Below are positions 14,353 to 17,830 of a DNA stretch of 17,830 nucleotides, in pieces. Each line of letters begins with the position of its first letter. Position 1 is the stretch's first letter. The notes below the pieces were generated by a model. It saw nothing but the letters and a program-made list of their open reading frames with translations, was not told where the DNA came from and ran no database searches. This DNA is from DAOTVC01 sp034437215 (GTDB lineage Bacteria; Chloroflexota; Anaerolineae; B4-G1; SLSP01), in contig DAOTVC010000091.1 of NCBI GenBank assembly GCA_034437215.1, positions 1-17,830 of the forward strand, in the 5' to 3' direction. A program made the translations under genes and the position numbers.

Positions 14353-15804
14353 GCCAGAGTGCTTCCCAGAGGGGAACGGAGATGGGGACGAAATCCCCGC
14401 TCTCGATGTGCCAGATCTGGGCCTCCTCTCCGTAGAGGGTGTAGCTGAAGATCCGCTTGCCATCGGGGGACCAGGTGAAGACGCAGAGGTCGTCCCCATA
14501 GATCTGACGGGTGCCCAAACTCGTACTCCGGCCGCTGGGCACGGTCCACACCTTGACCCACTCCTCCCTGCCCAGCGCTACCTCCCGCCCGTCGGATGAC
14601 CAGACCAGGTGATCGTGGTACCCGGCACGGGTGCTTTCCAGGTGGAGTTTCGTCCAGCTCTCCGTCTCGAAGAGGTACAGGCGGGAGCGACCGTCTGCTA
14701 CGGCGAGCCAGGCGCCAGCGGGTGACCAAGCGAGAGCTCGAACGGGTTCCTGGCGGCCCTCCCCCTCGAGGCTCTGGAGCAGCTCGCCGCTCTCCCCGTC
14801 GAGGATGGCGACGCGACCGCTGTGTCCCGCAGTCGCAAGTCTCATCCCGTCCGGTGACCAGGTTAGGTGGTTAACGGTGTACTCGATGGGGTCCCGTTCG
14901 AATCCGGACGGGGACTCTACAACGGGTTTCGGGGCTACGGAGTCCCGGAACTCGAAACGCAGGTGGCCCGTCTCCGCTTCAATGACTTTGACGGTGTGGT
15001 CGGCGCTGCTCGTTGCCACGCGGGTACTATCGGGGGACCAGACGAGGGCCGTGGGGTAATCGTGGTGTAAATCCCGCTTGTAGTACATCTCCAGGGTCCC
15101 CGTCTCCCACAGGCGCAGCACGCCCAGACTGTCGAGTGAGACGATCCAACGCTCGTCGGGCGACCAGGTGACGAAGCGCCCCTCGATGGGTACGGTGAAG
15201 TCGAAGCTCTCCGGCTTGTTCCACCGGCTCGTCTCCCACTGCAGGAGGCGCCCTCTCCTCGTCACAACTTGCAGCCGAGAGCCATCGGCACTCCAGTGGA
15301 GGAGGGCGGGCGCCTCGTCGCGCTCCATACGGAGCTTGTGCAGGCTCTCGCCCGTCACCGCATCCCAGAGGTGTAGGGTGGCCCGGTCTTCACTCCCGCC
15401 GTGGTGGGCCGAAGCCAGCAGGCTGCCGTCGGGAGAGAGGGCGATGGTCCGCATGCCGCGGTAGGCGCGAAAGCCATCGATGAAGGGTTGCCAGGAGCGT
15501 GCGCCCACGAAGAAGAGCGCGATGGCGACCGCAAAGATGCAACTACCTGACGGCCCGTCAACTTGCGCCGGGGTTGGATTTCGGGAACCGGCTCCGGCGG
15601 CGGTGGGGCAGCCGGCGGCGGTGAGGCAGCCGGCGGCGGTGAGGCAGCCGGCGGCGCAGGTACCTCCTGCCGCGGAAGGGGCTCGACAAGAGATTCGTCG
15701 AGGACGATACTCTGCCCACAGTAGCGGCAGGTGAGGTGTCGTCCTGTACCGTGGAGGGGAGCACCGCAACCGGGACACGTGCGCGTTTGGATAGGTTCGG
15801 CCAT
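14339..15804 (-). CDS. Zinc-ribbon, TM-anchored WD40 beta-propeller protein, apparently frameshifted
   Basis: Two overlapping reading frames encode the parts of one protein. The first (ATG 15804) gives a zinc ribbon, CPGC-x12-CRYC (Cys10, 13, 26, 29), then a Pro/Ala-rich linker (47-74) ending RRKLTGRQVV (79-88). The second, shifted by -1, starts a membrane helix near 15540 (IFAVAIALFFVGA) and continues as a beta-propeller with eight WSPDG-like repeats (for example LVWSPDSTRVATS, LTWSPDGMRLATA, FTWSPDGKRIFS). Zinc ribbon, linker, helix and propeller in this order make a sensible membrane-anchored protein, so the break near 15535-15545 looks like one missing base and not two genes. It may be real or a sequencing error. 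Read alone, the second frame could start at ATG 15454. The stop is 2 bases beyond the flavin gene's stop; its end overlaps dinB by 14 bases. The role is unknown, perhaps scaffold or sensor. Confidence 0.75.
15608..15656 (-). repeat. 18-base tandem repeat in the Pro/Ala linker of the WD40 gene
   Basis: About 2.7 copies of an 18-base unit (GCAGCCGGCGGCGGTGAG on the plus strand) start at 15608 and 15626, with a partial third at 15644. In the coding strand each copy reads six residues of the form P-P-A-A-S-P. It lies between the zinc ribbon and the membrane helix, about 70 bases from the apparent frameshift. Confidence 0.8.
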
Positions 15805-15806
15805 AT

Positions 15807-16295
15807 CTACTTTCGCCGGTCCTCGCGTTCTGTTGGAGCGTCGCCCTGAATTTCCAGCACCTCGACCCCTCCCAATCCCGTGACCGCGATGTGGCGCCTG
15901 ATCTTCACGAAGAAGAAGCGGGTCTCCGAGTCGTTTAAGAAGGACTCCATCTGCGGGTGGCGGAGGGTCATCAGCTCCCGTACGCTGTGGAGGGCCGCCT
16001 CTTTGACCGCGTAGACCTGGCCCTCGATGGTGACGGCGAGGGCGTTTTCAAATTCCCCCTCCTGCTCCTGCCGGTTGTCGACCAGCAGGGCGACGTCGGC
16101 TTCGTGCTGCAGGTTGCGGTACTTTCGGGTGTCGGCGTAGGTGGCGAAGAAGAGCGTCTGCAGCTCCTCGTCGATGGTGAAGGCCATGAGGCTGGTGTAG
16201 GGTTGATTTTCTTCGCCGACGGTCGCCAGGACGGCGAGGTGCTGCTCTTCGTAGAGGTCACGCAGCCGTTGCATCAAAGTCCTTTCCTCTGCCAT
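15807..16295 (-). CDS. Pyridoxamine 5'-phosphate oxidase-family FMN-binding split-barrel protein
   Basis: The 162-residue product has the split-barrel fold pattern: LYEEQHLAVLATVGEENQP-YTSLMAF (14-39), ELQTLFFATYADTRKYRNL (44-62), then HEADVALLVDNRQEQ and ALAVTIEGQVYAV. The threonine/arginine/lysine cluster at 56-60 and the preceding strands are where such proteins bind the flavin phosphate; other members bind F420 or heme. The substrate cannot be told, so PLP synthesis should not be assumed. A good ribosome site (AAAAGGAG) lies 6 bases before the ATG at 16295. It is the first gene of a tight minus-strand unit: its stop is 2 bases from the start of the WD40 gene, which overlaps dinB. No convincing promoter was seen in 16296-16346. 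Confidence 0.9.
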   Translation of the reverse strand: MAEERTLMQRLRDLYEEQHLAVLATVGEENQPYTSLMAFTIDEELQTLFFATYADTRKYRNLQHEADVALLVDNRQEQEGEFENALAVTIEGQVYAVKEAALHSVRELMTLRHPQMESFLNDSETRFFFVKIRRHIAVTGLGGVEVLEIQGDAPTEREDRRK

Positions 16296-16346
16296 GGGAT
16301 CTCCTTTTGGTTCTGTATTCTTGACTCCACTGACGAAAGGCTAGCC

Positions 16347-16457
16347 AACCGCAGAGAGCGCAAGGAACGCAAAGTTGAGATAAATATTATTGATTCATCG
16401 AGGTGCAAACCTTAGAAATATTACGTTATCTTTGCGACCTCTGCGTCCTTCGCGGTT
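16347..16457. repeat. Imperfect 28-base inverted repeat with AT-rich centre, between DUF711 and the split-barrel gene
   Basis: The left arm (16347-16374) begins AACCGC and ends CGCAAAG; the right arm (16430-16457) is its inverted partner, beginning CTTTGCG and ending GCGGTT. Twenty of 28 positions match. Each arm contains a CGCA-NNG pattern with about 9-10 base spacing (CGCAGAG, CGCAAGG, CGCAAAG). The 55-base centre is AT-rich. Similar CGCAAAG/CGCAGAG-type sequences occur as dispersed intergenic repeats in many environmental genomes, from general memory. It fills most of the 192-base gap 16296-16487. Confidence 0.65.
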
Positions 16458-16487
16458 GGTCCCCACCTTCTTTCAGGAAAGTCATGG

Positions 16488-17690
16488 TTACATCCGCGGT
16501 TCCAGGTGGAGGCGGGTCGTCTTCGAGAGTAGCCCCGCGCCCTCCGCTGTTTCCAGGGCAAGAACACCGCCGTCGGCGAAGTAGGCGAAGTCGAAGTGGA
16601 CGGGGTCACCGGCGGCCTTGCCGGGCAGGGGCATGAGGCGGGCGGTGAGGGGTTTGCGGAGCCGCACGGCGAGGGCGGCCACGTCGAAGAGGATCTGCGC
16701 CAGCGCCTCCTCGCTCGCGTCCCCGGGCAGGGGGACGGTGTCGAGCCCCGTGCCGCAGACGGCCGACCACTGGAGGAGCTCGCCCAGCTGCAGCCGCCCC
16801 TCGGCGGAGCGCTGCCCGAGCACGGGATCCTCCAGGACGGGGAGCATGAGACCACAGAAGCCGGTGTGGGCGAAGCGGGCGGCGTCGATGGCGGAGGTGA
16901 GGGTGGCGGCGGCGGCGAGGGTGCCCGGCGCGCCCAGCGGCTGCCCGGTCAACGCTTCCAGCGCCGCACCGATGCTCGCCTCCGGGGTGGGGAAGGGGGC
17001 CAGGGAGAAGTCGATGCCCCCGAAGGCGGGTATGCCCTGGGGGCCGGACTCCTTGTTCAGCTGCAGGGCGACGTCGGTGATGCGTGTGGCCTCCCGCTCG
17101 ATGGCGGCAGTGAGGCGCTTATGCGCATCGCGGGCGTCCTGCGCGCCCCGGCAGGCCTCGACGGCAAGATCGGCGGCCTGGGTGGCGACGGCAAAGGTAG
17201 GGGGGCCGCCCCGGTGGTAGGCCGCGGGGAAGAAGGGGACGCCGGGTCCCACGTTGGCCAGCGCCGCGAAGCGCAGGTTCCCGAAGCCCTCCTCGATAGC
17301 GGCGGCCTTCCGCATCACGCGGGCGCAGGCGTGCACCAGGGCTCCATCGATAGTGCCGCTCTCGGATTCCACGAGGTGCGCGCAGCCGAAGATGGACTCG
17401 GTGGCCTCCAGTAGGTCGGGTAAGCGCTTCAGGTGGGAGCGGGGCAGCGGGCCGAGGGAGGTGTACCCGAAGCCGGCCTCCTGGGCCAGAGGCTCCAGGG
17501 ACGTACCCAGCGTGACGAGGTCACCGCCGCGGGGCAGGGCCTGGAGGGCCAGCCGCAGCGTCTGCACCTCCAACCCCGCCCGCGTAAAGGCGGCGCGGGC
17601 GGATTGAGCAAACTCTCCCAATCCGGCTAGCTCTTTATTCTCCCAAGGGTAGCGGAGCTCTGCAAAGAGGGTGATGGAGCGTATCTTCAT
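16488..17690 (-). CDS. DUF711 (UPF0210/PFL-like) family protein of unknown function
   Basis: The 400-residue product is a DUF711 member; family proteins have a known fold related to pyruvate formate-lyase but no assigned reaction. Family landmarks are MKIRSITLF at the start, ANVGPGVPFFPAAYHRG (145-161), FGGIDFSLAPFPT (223-235), GFCGLMLPVLEDPVLG (in the last third) and CGTGLDTVPLPGD. Typical members are around 450 residues, so this one is on the short side. No glycyl-radical motif is apparent. AAAGGAG lies 4 bases before the ATG at 17690 and TATAAT further upstream. The gene is separated from the next minus-strand gene by 192 bases with an inverted repeat, so it is probably its own transcript. 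Confidence 0.9.
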   Translation of the reverse strand: MKIRSITLFAELRYPWENKELAGLGEFAQSARAAFTRAGLEVQTLRLALQALPRGGDLVTLGTSLEPLAQEAGFGYTSLGPLPRSHLKRLPDLLEATESIFGCAHLVESESGTIDGALVHACARVMRKAAAIEEGFGNLRFAALANVGPGVPFFPAAYHRGGPPTFAVATQAADLAVEACRGAQDARDAHKRLTAAIEREATRITDVALQLNKESGPQGIPAFGGIDFSLAPFPTPEASIGAALEALTGQPLGAPGTLAAAATLTSAIDAARFAHTGFCGLMLPVLEDPVLGQRSAEGRLQLGELLQWSAVCGTGLDTVPLPGDASEEALAQILFDVAALAVRLRKPLTARLMPLPGKAAGDPVHFDFAYFADGGVLALETAEGAGLLSKTTRLHLEPRM

Positions 17691-17714
17691 GGCTCTCCTT
17701 TCGTCAGTACCTCT

Positions 17715-17742
17715 ATTATAGCCGTTCGGAGAGCCGCGAAAA
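17715..17742 (-). promoter_or_regulatory. Probable promoter of the DUF711 gene
   Basis: A perfect TATAAT (-10, 17720-17715) stands 25 bases upstream of the DUF711 ATG. The -35 is weak; TTTTCG at 17742-17737 with a 16-base spacer is the best candidate. A GCCGCG direct repeat (17733-17748) overlaps the -35 region and could be an operator, but this is speculative. Confidence 0.5.
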
Positions 17743-17767
17743 GCCGCGCTGTCCCAGAGATGGGAGG

Positions 17768-17830
17768 CTAGATCGTGAGCAGTGTCTCCTCGTTTTTGAG
17801 GACGTTGGTGAGCGCCACGCCCAGGTACTG
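17768..17830 (-). CDS. C-terminal end of an unidentified protein (partial at right edge)
   Basis: From the right edge a minus-strand frame reads 20 residues, QYLGVALTNVLKNEETLLTI, then TAG at 17770-17768. The residues look like real protein and the strand agrees with DUF711, whose promoter begins 26 bases further on. The fragment is too short to name, and a second frame is also open, so this rests mainly on composition and position. Confidence 0.4.
   Translation of the reverse strand, partial: QYLGVALTNVLKNEETLLTI

Noticed and set aside
14353..14499. N-terminal extension of DinB
   Set aside because: It only mirrors WD40 coding sequence; Y-family homology begins a few residues after ATG 14352.

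Overview
The window is GC-rich bacterial chromosome with short AT-rich promoter islands. The gene set points to Chloroflexota, probably an Anaerolineae-like lineage, inferred from family resemblance only: secreted LysM proteins, an SH3b plus L,D-transpeptidase protein, archaeal-type phosphoglycerate mutase, DUF711, a membrane-anchored WD40 protein and a four-helix-bundle (23S intervening-sequence-type) protein. Canonical sigma70-like -35/-10 pairs and AGGAGG-type ribosome sites precede several genes. No rRNA, tRNA, CRISPR array, transposase or phage gene was seen.

Layout. (1) 1-2026, minus strand: three exported envelope genes, namely a LysM protein running off the left edge, a small lipoprotein and an L,D-transpeptidase, at least two with their own promoters. 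(2) 2027-2250: a divergent promoter region. (3) 2251-8919, plus strand: a DNA-processing cluster holding a UvrD-like ATPase with a degenerate Walker B, a CatA-like acyltransferase overlapping it by 4 bases, a terminator, a complete UvrD/Rep helicase, a two-pass membrane protein and a RecB/AddB-type PD-(D/E)XK nuclease with four Fe-S cysteines. (4) 9135-13141, plus: apgM, a four-helix-bundle gene flanked on both sides by GCTGANN heptamer repeats, and recJ, whose start codon lies inside the repeat array. (5) 13150-17690, minus: dinB, a frameshifted zinc-ribbon/TM/WD40 gene and a flavin split-barrel gene in one tight operon, then DUF711 upstream with its own promoter. (6) The last 63 bases hold the end of another minus-strand frame.

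The most interesting unit is 2251-8919. A degenerate helicase-like ATPase, an active superfamily 1 helicase and a separate Fe-S nuclease together carry the parts that AddAB or RecBCD pack into two or three large subunits. RecJ and Pol IV nearby give the region a DNA-repair flavour. The second notable feature is the heptamer-repeat cassette around the four-helix-bundle gene, which has supplied the recJ initiation codon. The third is the apparent single-base frameshift that separates the zinc ribbon from the WD40 propeller.
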